This document shows, one piece after another, positions 8,574 through 17,153 of a stretch of DNA of 64,000 bases (the first letter of the stretch is position 1; every line of letters starts with the position of its first letter). The position numbers were made by a program, and so were the translations under genes. The stretch spans positions 124,001-188,000 of the forward strand of contig NZ_FMZB01000004.1 of assembly GCF_900101385.1 (NCBI RefSeq). Direction: 5' to 3'. Source of the stretch: Terribacillus halophilus (GTDB lineage Bacteria > Bacillota > Bacilli > Bacillales > Amphibacillaceae). The notes beneath the pieces are model-generated. The model was not told the DNA's origin and ran no database searches. It saw only the letters and a program-made list of their open reading frames with translations.

Positions 8574-9478
8574 ATCCCTTCCCCCTTTAAGCGTTCCGTG
8601 CGAATGCGATGTGCCGTCAGTTTTTGGATAAGTCCGCGCTTTATGCCAAAAGTGAAAGATACGACAAAACAGCCGGCCGCGGTTACAACGATTAGCGGGC
8701 CAGTTGCCAAGCCGGTGCTGATCGTACTGATCAGAGCACCGGCAATGCCCGAGCAAGCCCCGATTCCACCAGCAATGATCACCATCAAGCTGAGGCGATC
8801 TGTCCAATACCTGGCACTGATCGCGGGAATGATGAGCAAAGCTGCCATAAGGATCACACCGACAGCCTGGATGCCGATCACGACTGTTACGACAAGCAGG
8901 GTGGAAAAGAGCGTCTCGAGCATGCCGACTGGCAATCCGCTGTTTTTAGCGAAGTCGGGATCGAATATCAGCAGCTTCCATTCTTTGAATAGAAGGAATG
9001 CAATAAGGATCAAGCCTCCCGCCACACCAGCCATCGTATACACATCATTTCGTGTCATGGCAGCTGCCTGACCGAAAATGAAGTTATCCAGACCGCTCTT
9101 ATTGCCATCTGCCTGCCGAGTGATCCGAGTCAGCAGGACAATGCCCATTCCGAAGAAAACACTCAGTACCATACAAATGGCCGCATCTTTTTTTATCCGC
9201 GTCGTTGCGGTGATCAACTGAATCAAATAAGTTGCCAAAAGACCAGTAGCCGTAGCGCCTATCAAGAGGATCAGGAGCTGCTTTTCGCCTATGAACAGAT
9301 AGGCGATACAGATGCCCGGCAGTGCTGCATGCGCTACTGCGTCACCAATCAGGCTTTGTTTTTTTAGCAGGGCGAAGCTTCCAAGGACGCCGCTGGCAAT
9401 CCCAAGCAGCATCGTGCTGAGGACGACCCACTGGGTATTGGGCTGATGCAGCAGACTACTCCACATTTCCTGTATCAT
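8570..9478 (-). CDS. mntC: Manganese ABC transporter permease MntC
   Basis: A 302-residue ABC-3 family permease. ATG 9478 (MIQEMWSSLLHQPN) is used because the longer open frame runs back into mntB. Eight to nine hydrophobic segments, with the family stretch SFALLKKQSLIGDAVAHAAL (ATPase-contact region) and QAVGVILMAALLIIPA. It starts 4 bp after mntB ends and overlaps mntD by 4 bp, so the three are translationally coupled. It forms the transmembrane channel with MntD. Confidence 0.88.
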   Translation of the reverse strand: MIQEMWSSLLHQPNTQWVVLSTMLLGIASGVLGSFALLKKQSLIGDAVAHAALPGICIAYLFIGEKQLLILLIGATATGLLATYLIQLITATTRIKKDAAICMVLSVFFGMGIVLLTRITRQADGNKSGLDNFIFGQAAAMTRNDVYTMAGVAGGLILIAFLLFKEWKLLIFDPDFAKNSGLPVGMLETLFSTLLVVTVVIGIQAVGVILMAALLIIPAISARYWTDRLSLMVIIAGGIGACSGIAGALISTISTGLATGPLIVVTAAGCFVVSFTFGIKRGLIQKLTAHRIRTERLKGEGI

Positions 9479-9482
9479 GTCA

Positions 9483-10229
9483 TCACCCGCTTCTCTGTTC
9501 GCCGGGAGCTGTGAAGAATGCCAGCGTACCGCCATATGTTTTTTGCAGCAATTCTTTAGTAAAAACTTCCTCGGTCGGACCGTTCGCAATGACGGTCCGA
9601 TTTAGAAGAAGTGTGTGGTCGAAGTATTCCGGAACCGTTTGAAGATCGTGGTGGACGACAATGACAGTCTTGCCTTTTTGCTTCAATTCCCGAAGCAAAT
9701 CAATAATCGCTTTTTCGGTCTTGGCATCCACTCCGACGAATGGTTCATCCATGAAATAAACCTCCGCATCCTGGACGAGGGCCCGCGCCAGGAATACGCG
9801 CTGCTGCTGCCCGCCGGAAAGCTGCCGGATCTGTCTGTCCGCATATTCTTCCATGCCAAGCTTTTGCAGTGCTTCTTTCGCCATCGCGATATCTTGCTTG
9901 GATGGCCGCTTGAACCAGCCGATGTGGCCATAACGCCCCATCAAGATGACATCCAGCGCATTCGTGGGAAAGTCCCAATCAACCGATCCTCGCTGCGGTA
10001 CATAGCCTACAATCCGATTTTTCGGATTATAAGGCTTTCCAAGTATAGAGATCTCTCCGGAAGAACGTTTCAGCATACCGAGTACAGCCTTGATCAAAGT
10101 TGATTTTCCGGCACCGTTCGGACCGACAATGGCCGTCAGGCTTTCCTTGGGAATGGTCATATCAACCTGTTCCAGTACGGCTTTCCTATCATAAGCGACA
10201 TGTAGATTCCTTACTTCCAGTGCATCCAT
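9483..10229 (-). CDS. mntB: Manganese ABC transporter ATP-binding protein MntB
   Basis: A 248-residue ABC ATPase of the metal-cation class. Walker A is GPNGAGKST, the Q-loop region is GYVPQRGSVDWDFP (typical of Mn/Zn/Fe importers), the signature is LSGGQQQR, Walker B is VYFMDEP and the switch His is in VVHHD. ATG 10229 follows the binding-protein gene by 11 bp. It energises Mn2+ uptake through MntC/MntD on the cytoplasmic side. Confidence 0.9.
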   Translation of the reverse strand: MDALEVRNLHVAYDRKAVLEQVDMTIPKESLTAIVGPNGAGKSTLIKAVLGMLKRSSGEISILGKPYNPKNRIVGYVPQRGSVDWDFPTNALDVILMGRYGHIGWFKRPSKQDIAMAKEALQKLGMEEYADRQIRQLSGGQQQRVFLARALVQDAEVYFMDEPFVGVDAKTEKAIIDLLRELKQKGKTVIVVHHDLQTVPEYFDHTLLLNRTVIANGPTEEVFTKELLQKTYGGTLAFFTAPGEQRSG

Positions 10230-10240
10230 TTGATATCCTC

Positions 10241-11182
10241 CTACTTCAAAGCTTCTACAATGGTGTCGACATTGTGTCGGTACATACCGACATAGGTACC
10301 TTCTTCTGTTCCTTCCTCTCCCATGGCATCAGAATAGAGTTCGCCGCCGATTTTGACATCATGGCCAGCTTCTTTGGCGCCATCAATCACAGCATTGATC
10401 GATTTTTCGGATACACTCGACTCCACAAACACAGCACCGACTTTTCGCTCCGTCAACGTATCAACCAATCTCTGAATGTCTGCTAAACCGAATTCAGAGT
10501 CGGTTGATAATCCTTGCAATCCCATTACTTCCATATCATAAGCCTCGCCGAAGTAACTAAAGGCGTCATGTGCAGTCACAAGGACGCGCTGTTCTTCCGG
10601 AATGGAAGTCATTTGCTTCTCAGCATAGCTCTCCAGCTCATCCAGCTTCTCGAAATAAGCGGCTTCATTCGCTTCGTAATCTGCTTTATTATTTGGATCT
10701 TCTTTTATGAAAGTATCCGTAATATTACCGATGGCATCTTTCCAGATGGCGATATCAAACCAAATATGAGGGTCTGAAAGGCTGGCATCCTCAGCATCTG
10801 ACAACAGCAGGGAACTATCAACAGCGTCACCGATTGCTACCGTAGGTGTTTCTTTTTGCATATTTTCAAAGACTTCAAGCATCTGACCTTCCAAGTGCAG
10901 TCCGTTGTAAAAGATTACATCCGCATCCTGCAGTTTTTTGATATCACTCTGCGTTGCTTCGTACAAATGGGGATCGATACCCGGCCCCATCAGACTTTCA
11001 ACTTCCACGTGATCGCCGCCAATCTGTACCGCAGCATCCGCAATTTGAGCGATTGTCGTTGTAACTTGTAATGTATCCCCCTCAGTACCGGAACCAGAAC
11101 CAGAAGCAGAATCGGAAGCACCGCAGCCAGCCAGCAAAAACACAACTAACAAGGGAGAAACGAAAGAAAATAGATTTTTCAT
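10241..11182 (-). CDS. mntA: Manganese-binding lipoprotein MntA
   Basis: A 313-residue cluster A-I (TroA/PsaA/ZnuA) solute-binding protein. The start at ATG 11182 gives a lipoprotein signal MKNLFSFVSPLLVVFLLAGC with lipobox LAGC, so it is anchored outside the membrane. Metal ligands expected in this family are visible: His in GIDPHLYEAT, His in LSDPHIWFD, Glu in VFVESSVSE and Asp in GGELYSDAM. There is no long His-rich loop as in many Zn binders, which favours manganese. It is the first gene of the operon, directly downstream of the MntR-like boxes. Confidence 0.9.
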   Translation of the reverse strand: MKNLFSFVSPLLVVFLLAGCGASDSASGSGSGTEGDTLQVTTTIAQIADAAVQIGGDHVEVESLMGPGIDPHLYEATQSDIKKLQDADVIFYNGLHLEGQMLEVFENMQKETPTVAIGDAVDSSLLLSDAEDASLSDPHIWFDIAIWKDAIGNITDTFIKEDPNNKADYEANEAAYFEKLDELESYAEKQMTSIPEEQRVLVTAHDAFSYFGEAYDMEVMGLQGLSTDSEFGLADIQRLVDTLTERKVGAVFVESSVSEKSINAVIDGAKEAGHDVKIGGELYSDAMGEEGTEEGTYVGMYRHNVDTIVEALK

Positions 11183-11207
11183 GTAAGACACTCCTTTTCG
11201 GTAAATT

Positions 11208-11275
11208 AAAATACTTAGGCAAATACATATGTTTTTCCTTAGTGCAAAATTATAGTATGTGCGTGGGAAAGTCAA
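11208..11275 (-). promoter_or_regulatory. mntA promoter with two MntR-like operators
   Basis: Reading the minus strand: TTGACT (11275-11270), 15-bp spacer, TATAAT (11254-11249), then TTTGCACTAAGGAAAA (11248-11233), which agrees with the B. subtilis MntR box (TTTGCCTTAAGGAAAC) at most positions. A second, weaker copy, TTTGCCTAAGTATTTT, lies at 11223-11208. Operators immediately downstream of the -10 fit repression by Mn2+-loaded MntR. The consensus is from memory; binding is inferred. Confidence 0.75.
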
Positions 11276-11382
11276 GTGCATATCAGCAAAAAATAATCGT
11301 TAGAGAAAGTAATTTTACCCAGGGCAAAAAACGACATATTTCACATGAAAAATATGGTAAAATGGTGGAGGGGGTGATATCA

Positions 11383-11994
11383 ATGGAAAATTTGAATGGA
11401 ATCATGCAAGTTTTGAAGCTTGCCGAGAAGCTTAAATATGAGATGAGGCACAGCTGGATGTCCACTGGCAGACAGGAGAGTGTCGCAGAGCATACGTGGC
11501 GTGTAGGTTTGATGGCTGTACTGTTGGAACCATACATAGAAGAAAAATTAGAGATGTCAAAATTGCTGAAGATGATCATGATCCACGATCTTGTCGAAGC
11601 AGAGGCAAAAGACATACCGGCATTTGATACGCTTTACGACGCAGAAAGAAAAGAACAGAAGCGTCTGGCAGAGGAAAAAGCAATGCATAATATCCGAGCG
11701 ATGCTGGCAGAAGGGCCGGGGAAAGAACTGCAGGCACTTTGGCTCGAATTCGAAGCGAAAGAAACATTCGAAGCAAAAGTAGCCAATGCCTTGGATAAGC
11801 TGGAAGCGCAGCTGCAGCATAACGAAGCATCGATGGATACATGGCTAGAAATAGAAAAGGAAATGATCTATTTGTTAAAACCGCATACCGAATTCCATCC
11901 AGTACTTGAGGAGCTGCGGCAAATGATCGTTGCAGAGGCAGAAGATAAATTGAGAGCGAATGGTTTTGGCCAAACTGCAGGGCTTACAAAGTGA
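11383..11994 (+). CDS. HD-domain hydrolase (YfbR-like nucleotidase family)
   Basis: A 203-residue protein. ATG 11383 (MENLNGIMQVLK) has GGAGGGGG upstream; earlier in-frame codons run through the divergent mntA promoter and are not credible. Metal-binding HD residues are visible: H37 in AEHTWRVG, H68-D69 in MIHDLVEAEAKD, and a distal Asp in NALDKLEAQLQH. Family members hydrolyse deoxynucleoside monophosphates or related phosphate esters. It overlaps the downstream fosX by 4 bp, so they are co-expressed; why a nucleotidase-like enzyme accompanies fosfomycin resistance is unclear. Confidence 0.8.
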   Translation: MENLNGIMQVLKLAEKLKYEMRHSWMSTGRQESVAEHTWRVGLMAVLLEPYIEEKLEMSKLLKMIMIHDLVEAEAKDIPAFDTLYDAERKEQKRLAEEKAMHNIRAMLAEGPGKELQALWLEFEAKETFEAKVANALDKLEAQLQHNEASMDTWLEIEKEMIYLLKPHTEFHPVLEELRQMIVAEAEDKLRANGFGQTAGLTK

Positions 11995-12401
11995 TCAAGG
12001 GGATAAGCCATATCACTTTTGTTGTCAGGGATCTCAAGCGAACTTCTGACCTTTTCAAAGAAGTCTTGGATGCAGAAGAAGTATACGACAGCGGCGATGA
12101 AAGCCATTCCTTATATCCTGAGAAATTCTTCCTGATTGGTGGACAATGGATTGCTGTCATGCAAGCAGAGGAAATTGTGAAACGGACATATCACCATGTT
12201 GCATTTGAAGTGAATGTTGCAGATTTTGAAATGTACAAAGATAGGATAGAAAAAGCAGGTCTGGAAATAAGGCCATCACGCACCCGGATTTCCGGTGAAG
12301 GGATGTCCATTTACTTTTATGATTATGATCATAATCTTTTTGAACTGCATGCGGGAACATTGCAAGAACGGCTGAAATCATACCAAAAGGGTGAAGCTTG
12401 A
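11991..12401 (+). CDS. fosX: FosX-type fosfomycin resistance epoxide hydrolase
   Basis: A 136-residue VOC-superfamily enzyme closely resembling Listeria FosX, which opens the epoxide of fosfomycin with water using Mn2+. The metal ligands fall at the expected positions H7, H69 and E118, and Glu44 (YPEKFF), the general base that separates FosX hydrolases from FosA/FosB thiol transferases, is present. The C-terminal signature SIYFYDYDHNLFELHAGTL is also conserved. The start is GTG 11991, overlapping the previous stop. The nearby Mn importer is suggestive but transcribed separately. Activity is inferred, though the residue match is strong. Confidence 0.88.
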   Translation: MIKGISHITFVVRDLKRTSDLFKEVLDAEEVYDSGDESHSLYPEKFFLIGGQWIAVMQAEEIVKRTYHHVAFEVNVADFEMYKDRIEKAGLEIRPSRTRISGEGMSIYFYDYDHNLFELHAGTLQERLKSYQKGEA

Positions 12402-12419
12402 TTTAGCTTCACCCTTTTT
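12385..12419. terminator. Bidirectional terminator between fosX and icaB
   Basis: Stem AAAAGGGTGAAGC and GCTTCACCCTTTTT around an 8-nt loop; it serves both convergent genes and overlaps both coding ends. Confidence 0.85.
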
Positions 12420-13278
12420 CCTGATTCTCCAAGTAAGGCAATATAATAGTTTCAAATGTGTCTGGATTGGTGACAATCCGATTCACATAATAGGCATCAT
12501 CTTTCGGTGTGATGGACTGCGGTGCAAGAATGGCAGCTTGTTCAAAGCCAGCATCTTTGACAATTTTAGCAACCTTGTCGTTCGTATTTCCATACGGATA
12601 AGCGAAAGTGACAGGATCGATAGCCAAATGTTCTTTGATAGCGGTTTTGCTTTTTTCTAAGTCCTTGGCGAAATCATCCACATTATCATCATTCAGGAAC
12701 AAAGGCTTGTCTGCTTCCAGTCGATGCATATCATAGGTATGTGAACCGATTGTCGCCAGGCCGCTATCCACCATTTCCTGCAGCTGCGGCCAGGTGGCCA
12801 TCTGCAAATTCTGGAAGTCCCTATCACCGACATGTCCAGCTATAACATACAACGTAAAAGGTACATTTTCTCTTTCCAAAATCGGAAAAGCATTCTCATA
12901 CACTGTGCGATCAATATCATCAAAATTGATCCACACGCAACGATACGGAAAAGTGCCTTCTTTTTGATAGCGGGTGATATCATCAGGTGTAACGAAGGTT
13001 GCATCCAAGCTTATCAGCTTTTTGAGCTGTGCTTCAAAGTCATCTGTATAGACGCTGTAGCGTGTTAATTCGTCGGAACGAGTGACGAAAGATACGGTTT
13101 TATTAAAAAGAGTCGGCCGCCTGATTCGATGGTAGTTCAGCCCAAGGCAGCCATCTTTGTTCAAGGCATGATCGACTTTTGTTTCTTCTGCCACATCAGC
13201 CTCGAATAAGTGAATGGCGCGGAATGTTATCAATCCTACAATCACCAAACCGACTAGAATCAGCAGAATCCTTCTCAT
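12409..13278 (-). CDS. icaB: Poly-beta-1,6-N-acetylglucosamine N-deacetylase (IcaB-like)
   Basis: A 289-residue extracytoplasmic NodB-type polysaccharide deacetylase with an N-terminal membrane anchor (about residues 3-20). The metal Asp pair is in NFDDIDRTVYENAFPILE (119-121) and the His ligands in GSHTYDMH (H180, H185). The FDDxDR variant of the NodB motif is characteristic of IcaB/PgaB proteins that partially deacetylate PNAG. The start overlaps icaD by 4 bp. It is the last gene of a three-gene set; gene symbols follow the staphylococcal scheme. Confidence 0.8.
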   Translation of the reverse strand: MRRILLILVGLVIVGLITFRAIHLFEADVAEETKVDHALNKDGCLGLNYHRIRRPTLFNKTVSFVTRSDELTRYSVYTDDFEAQLKKLISLDATFVTPDDITRYQKEGTFPYRCVWINFDDIDRTVYENAFPILERENVPFTLYVIAGHVGDRDFQNLQMATWPQLQEMVDSGLATIGSHTYDMHRLEADKPLFLNDDNVDDFAKDLEKSKTAIKEHLAIDPVTFAYPYGNTNDKVAKIVKDAGFEQAAILAPQSITPKDDAYYVNRIVTNPDTFETIILPYLENQEKG

Positions 13279-13724
13279 TTTTCCAGATCCCTTACTGGAT
13301 TTTTTTCGAATTCAATGTAATTACTCATTTGCAGCTTCTTGATCGTTTCGATAGGGATGAGATCGAGCATTTCCAAATCTTCCACGGTGGCAGGCTTGGG
13401 CTGCTTGCGGCGTGTCTTGCTACCGAAACGTTTTTTATTATACGTCCTCCAGAATATGAGGTAGAGGAGGAAGAATAGGAAAATGCATACGCCGGTCAGC
13501 ATGAACGTCCGAACCTCGTTATTCGATGTTTTGAAGGCGATTTTTAAGATGCCGCTATATCGATCGTTCGTATCGAATAAAGCAGCAGCAAAAAACCAGA
13601 CAACAAACAGACTATAAATCCAAATTAGCAATGTGAATAGAAGGCTGACGATAAAACGCGGCAAGGGCTGTTTTTCCAGGATGATTACTTGTTTCTGCCG
13701 ATTCCGCGGTCTGGGCTTTTCCAT
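13275..13724 (-). CDS. icaD: IcaD-like small membrane protein
   Basis: A 149-residue protein with two hydrophobic segments (SLLFTLLIWIYSLFVVWFF and a second near residues 70-90) followed by a basic cytoplasmic tail. Position between the PNAG synthase and deacetylase genes, with a 40-bp overlap with icaA and a 4-bp overlap with icaB, identifies it as the accessory subunit that boosts IcaA polymerase activity. It is longer than staphylococcal IcaD (about 100 residues) because of the C-terminal extension. The call rests more on context than on motif. Confidence 0.7.
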   Translation of the reverse strand: MEKPRPRNRQKQVIILEKQPLPRFIVSLLFTLLIWIYSLFVVWFFAAALFDTNDRYSGILKIAFKTSNNEVRTFMLTGVCIFLFFLLYLIFWRTYNKKRFGSKTRRKQPKPATVEDLEMLDLIPIETIKKLQMSNYIEFEKNPVRDLEK

Positions 13725-14947
13725 GTCGCATAGCCTCCTTTATAACGTGATGCAATGGCGCGTGGAAATGCACGCATGACAACACTGGTATTGACGATCC
13801 AATAAATAGCCGGATACCAGGATGCCCACAAATAAAATCGTTTTACTTGGTCGTATTTTGAATCGATCTGTAATGAAATGAACAACTGAATCAGACTCAT
13901 GAATACAAGCGCAAACGAAGTGAATGTAATCCAGATGAGCATTTCCTGGAAAGCTTCTGCAGTCAGCAGAAGTGTGACCGTGACAAACAGCCAAGCAAAC
14001 GCCCAGAATGTACTGATCCATTGCTCTAAGTAAACGATCCAGATGCGGCGCTGATTCCAGTGGAACAATACGCGCCAATGCCTAAGCATGACTTCCTGAC
14101 CGCCCTGCGCCCAGCGGACGCGCTGCTTCCAAATTCCCTTCAGACTCTCCGGTACAAGCATCCAGCACAGCGCTCGCGGCTCATAGCGAATATCCCAGAA
14201 ACGCTGCTGCAGCTTCCAGCTGACAGCGATATCCTCGGTGATCATATCCCGGTCCCATAAACCGACATCCAAAAGCGCTCGCTTACGGTAGGCCACAACA
14301 ACCCCCGAAACGGTCATAACTTTCCCGAGGATTCGCTGTGTCCGTTTAATCGCACCAATAATGGAAGAGTACTCCACAAGCTGCATCCGGCTCAGCAGTG
14401 TATTGCGGTTCCGGATGCGCGGATTACCGGTAACTGCACCAAGACGCTCTCCCTTATGCAGAAAATGATGGATCAAATAGTAAGGGGCATCATTATCAAG
14501 AATCGCATCCGAGTCCAAACAAAGCAAGAACTCGCCCCGGGCAGCATGTGCGCCAAGATGCAGCGCATTCGCTTTTCCCCGGTTCTCATATGACTGGATC
14601 ACCCGAATGCTCAGATGTTCCCGGCTGAGCCGTTTCAGTATGGCAGCCGTATCGTCCTTGCTGCCATCATTTATCAAAATGATCTCTTTCTTTGGATAAT
14701 CCAGCCTCAGCAGATTATCCAATGTTTCTTCAATTGTATCTTGCTCATTATAACAAGGGACCAAAAAACTGATCAGAGGCCAATCGACCTTTTCAAAATC
14801 AATTTTTTGGTCTTTATCACGAAACCAAATATAGACAAGCGTACCAGCAATCCAAAACAGCGACATGATAAACGGGTACCAAAAGACGAAACTAGCGATG
14901 CCGTTCAGCCATGATACGAAAACTTCATCAAACATGTACTTGCCCAC
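13685..14947 (-). CDS. icaA: Poly-beta-1,6-N-acetyl-D-glucosamine synthase (IcaA/PgaC)
   Basis: A 420-residue family 2 processive glycosyltransferase. One N-terminal membrane segment, then the GT-A domain with NDGSKDD (93-99), DSD (145-147), TED (237-239) and QRVRW (275-279), the D,D,D,QxxRW set of processive synthases; further membrane segments follow. It polymerises UDP-GlcNAc into the PNAG biofilm exopolysaccharide. An AAGGTGG site precedes ATG 14947. It is the first gene of icaA-icaD-icaB. No icaC-type acyltransferase/exporter gene is present nearby. Confidence 0.88.
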   Translation of the reverse strand: MGKYMFDEVFVSWLNGIASFVFWYPFIMSLFWIAGTLVYIWFRDKDQKIDFEKVDWPLISFLVPCYNEQDTIEETLDNLLRLDYPKKEIILINDGSKDDTAAILKRLSREHLSIRVIQSYENRGKANALHLGAHAARGEFLLCLDSDAILDNDAPYYLIHHFLHKGERLGAVTGNPRIRNRNTLLSRMQLVEYSSIIGAIKRTQRILGKVMTVSGVVVAYRKRALLDVGLWDRDMITEDIAVSWKLQQRFWDIRYEPRALCWMLVPESLKGIWKQRVRWAQGGQEVMLRHWRVLFHWNQRRIWIVYLEQWISTFWAFAWLFVTVTLLLTAEAFQEMLIWITFTSFALVFMSLIQLFISLQIDSKYDQVKRFYLWASWYPAIYWIVNTSVVMRAFPRAIASRYKGGYATWKSPDRGIGRNK

Positions 14948-15109
14948 CTTAATGTATTTTGCGCTATCAAAGTATAATAGATTGCTTGAAAAAAGGCACG
15001 AGGAATTTCGTGGTTAAATATTGGGGATTTTACTACAGATAGGCAATTAAAGCAGCTATTTATTATTGAATCTGCAGAACGGGAATAGAGAGGTAGTCAA
15101 TAGGATTTG

Positions 15110-15147
15110 TAACATAAAAACAAATCGCCCGGCAGCTGCCGGGCGAT
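15110..15147 (-). terminator. Terminator of the 15163-15594 gene
   Basis: A 20-bp perfect GC palindrome (half-site CGCCCGGCAG, 15126-15145) followed on the minus strand by a T-rich stretch. Confidence 0.75.
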
Positions 15148-15162
15148 CGCTTTCTTAGATAA

Positions 15163-15594
15163 CTAAGGATGTGTAATCTCAATTGCATCATTTTCAGGAG
15201 TCAAAAAGTTATCTTTTGCTGAGGCCATGCCGTAATCGAGTTTAACCTTAGCATATTCAAAAGAGCCGTCTTCTTTCACAACTACTAAGAGCTCTATATC
15301 ATCCCTCAACGACATATCCACTGGGTCATGAAACTTTACGCCAAGTTTTTTCTTCATATCTGCTTCATCTGAATAAGGATGGAAGAAATAAGCTCTTTTC
15401 CAGTTATATGTAATAAGATCTCCTAAGGATATGGAATTACTGTGGGCTTCCTTTATTTTTTCATTCAAGCTGACTTCCAGATTATTATCATGTTTGACAT
15501 AGAAGTAGGGCTGGAAAACATAAACAAGAATTCCCGCAATGAGAAGAATCCCCCCGATGATAACGATAATTTTCCTTTTCTTAACGATAAACAT
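15163..15594 (-). CDS. Membrane-anchored hypothetical protein
   Basis: A 143-residue protein with a basic N-terminus and one membrane helix (about residues 8-28, IIVIIGGILLIAGILVYVF), followed by a soluble extracytoplasmic domain of about 110 residues with no cysteines or motif I recognise. ATG 15594 is preferred to the TTG three bases upstream; both sit close to AGAGAGG. It has its own hairpin terminator and appears monocistronic. Function unknown. Confidence 0.65.
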   Translation of the reverse strand: MFIVKKRKIIVIIGGILLIAGILVYVFQPYFYVKHDNNLEVSLNEKIKEAHSNSISLGDLITYNWKRAYFFHPYSDEADMKKKLGVKFHDPVDMSLRDDIELLVVVKEDGSFEYAKVKLDYGMASAKDNFLTPENDAIEITHP

Positions 15595-15650
15595 CAACCT
15601 CTCTTTTACAGAATCTTCCTATTATAGCAAAAACATATGGATTTTTGTCA

Positions 15651-15688
15651 AAAAAACAGAACACACCATAACCATTGGCATGTTCTGT
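15651..15688 (-). terminator. Terminator of the MFS efflux gene
   Basis: Minus strand: CAGAACA...TGTTCTG hairpin followed by seven Ts, about 20 bp after the stop codon. Confidence 0.75.
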
Positions 15689-15708
15689 CTAATTTTATAT
15701 GCTACTTT

Positions 15709-17142
15709 TTAATTTTCCATACCGAGCTTTTTGGCTGTCGCTCTTTTGCTGCCGGTATCATTTTTCCTTCTCAAGAAAAAGGCCATGATCAAACCAATTG
15801 CTGATAGAATGACTGCTGCAAGGAACGCAGCGTCCATACCAGTCACCTGCGCATCGGCAGGATTTGTGAAATCACCATATTTGATCGTATTCGTCATGAC
15901 GGTGATCAAAATTGCTGTACCGATCGAACCACCGACTTGGCGGAATGTGTTGTTCATCGCCGTCGCGTGCGGGATCAAGTGGTTTGGTAAAGCATTGATT
16001 CCGGCGGTCGTGAGCGGCATCATGACGAGCGCTGTACCGGCCATACGCAGTGCATAGATAATCACGATGAAGGAGAGGGACGTATCCAGTTCAAGGAAAG
16101 CAAACGGGATAGTCGTCACTGTCATCAAGAAGAAACCGACGATGGCAAGCAGCTTCGCGCCTATTTTATCAAATATCGCCCCGACGAATGGTGACAAGAT
16201 ACCCATCACAATCGCCCCTGGCAGCAGCATCAATCCGGAATGGAATGCACTCACATCACGCAGGTTTTGCGTATACAACGGCAGGATCGTTTCTGTCCCG
16301 ATCATCAATCCGAAGACGAGCATTCCCATGATTGTCGTAATCGTGAAGGTGAAGTTCTTGAACACACGGAATTCCAGCAATGGTTTTTCGAGCTGAAGCT
16401 GTCTGATGATGAACATAATCAGTGACAGCGCACCCACGCCGAGTGTGCCCATGACTTCCCAATTGACCCAGCCGTTCGTACCAGCGGAGCTGAAGCCATA
16501 TAAAATACCACCGAAACCGATTGAAGAGTAAACAACGGAAAGCACATCGATTTTGGATTCCTTCAATGTCGTGACATTTTTCAAAATGAAGATAGCCAAA
16601 ACCAAATCGATCACAGCAACAGGGAAGACAATATAGAACAAGTAATGCCAAGAGAAACTGTCGACAATCCAGCCGCTAAGCGTAGGGCCGATTGCTGGAG
16701 CAAACGCGATGACAAGACCGAACATCCCCATCGCTGTGCCACGCTTTTCGGGCGGGAAGATCGTCAAAAAGACAGTCTGCATGAGCGGCATCATGATACC
16801 TGCTCCGATTGCCTGGATGATACGGGCTACAAGCAAAAGGCTGAACGTAGGTGCAACTGCTGCAACCAATGTCCCGATGCTGAAGGTTGCCATCGCGAAC
16901 AGGAACAGCCTCCGCGTTGTATATTTCTCTATCAAGAATGCCGTTATTGGAATAAGAATCCCGTTTGTAAGCATGAATGCAGTTGTCAGCCATTGCCCTT
17001 GGTCAGCTGTGATATCGAAATCATTCATAATATGGGGCAAAGCTGTAACCAGTAATGTCTGGTTCAAAATCGTCACGAAAGCTCCGATGATGAAAATCGA
17101 CACCGTCGCTTTTCGATTGATCTGAGCAGTTTGATTAGCCAT
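15709..17142 (-). CDS. DHA2-family MFS drug efflux transporter (EmrB/QacA/LmrB type)
   Basis: A 477-residue proton-driven exporter with about 14 membrane segments. DHA2 hallmarks: an opening hydrophobic FVTILNQTLLVTALP, the motif-A-like region FLIEKYTTRRLFLFAM after TM2, and motif C-like GPTLSGWIVDSFSW in TM5. The closest layout is B. subtilis LmrB/Mdr. It lies 11 bp downstream of a TetR regulator in one operon, as in lmrAB. The substrate cannot be read; lincosamides or hydrophobic cations are possible. Confidence 0.85.
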   Translation of the reverse strand: MANQTAQINRKATVSIFIIGAFVTILNQTLLVTALPHIMNDFDITADQGQWLTTAFMLTNGILIPITAFLIEKYTTRRLFLFAMATFSIGTLVAAVAPTFSLLLVARIIQAIGAGIMMPLMQTVFLTIFPPEKRGTAMGMFGLVIAFAPAIGPTLSGWIVDSFSWHYLFYIVFPVAVIDLVLAIFILKNVTTLKESKIDVLSVVYSSIGFGGILYGFSSAGTNGWVNWEVMGTLGVGALSLIMFIIRQLQLEKPLLEFRVFKNFTFTITTIMGMLVFGLMIGTETILPLYTQNLRDVSAFHSGLMLLPGAIVMGILSPFVGAIFDKIGAKLLAIVGFFLMTVTTIPFAFLELDTSLSFIVIIYALRMAGTALVMMPLTTAGINALPNHLIPHATAMNNTFRQVGGSIGTAILITVMTNTIKYGDFTNPADAQVTGMDAAFLAAVILSAIGLIMAFFLRRKNDTGSKRATAKKLGMEN

Positions 17143-17153
17143 TATAATCCTCC

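Noticed and set aside
8570-9071. Plus-strand ORFs within the mntC/mntD region
   Set aside because: They are antisense shadows of GC-biased membrane-protein codons with no ribosome sites.
16240-17125. Plus-strand ORFs across the MFS gene
   Set aside because: Mirror frames of the efflux transporter; compositions are non-protein-like and starts lack ribosome sites.
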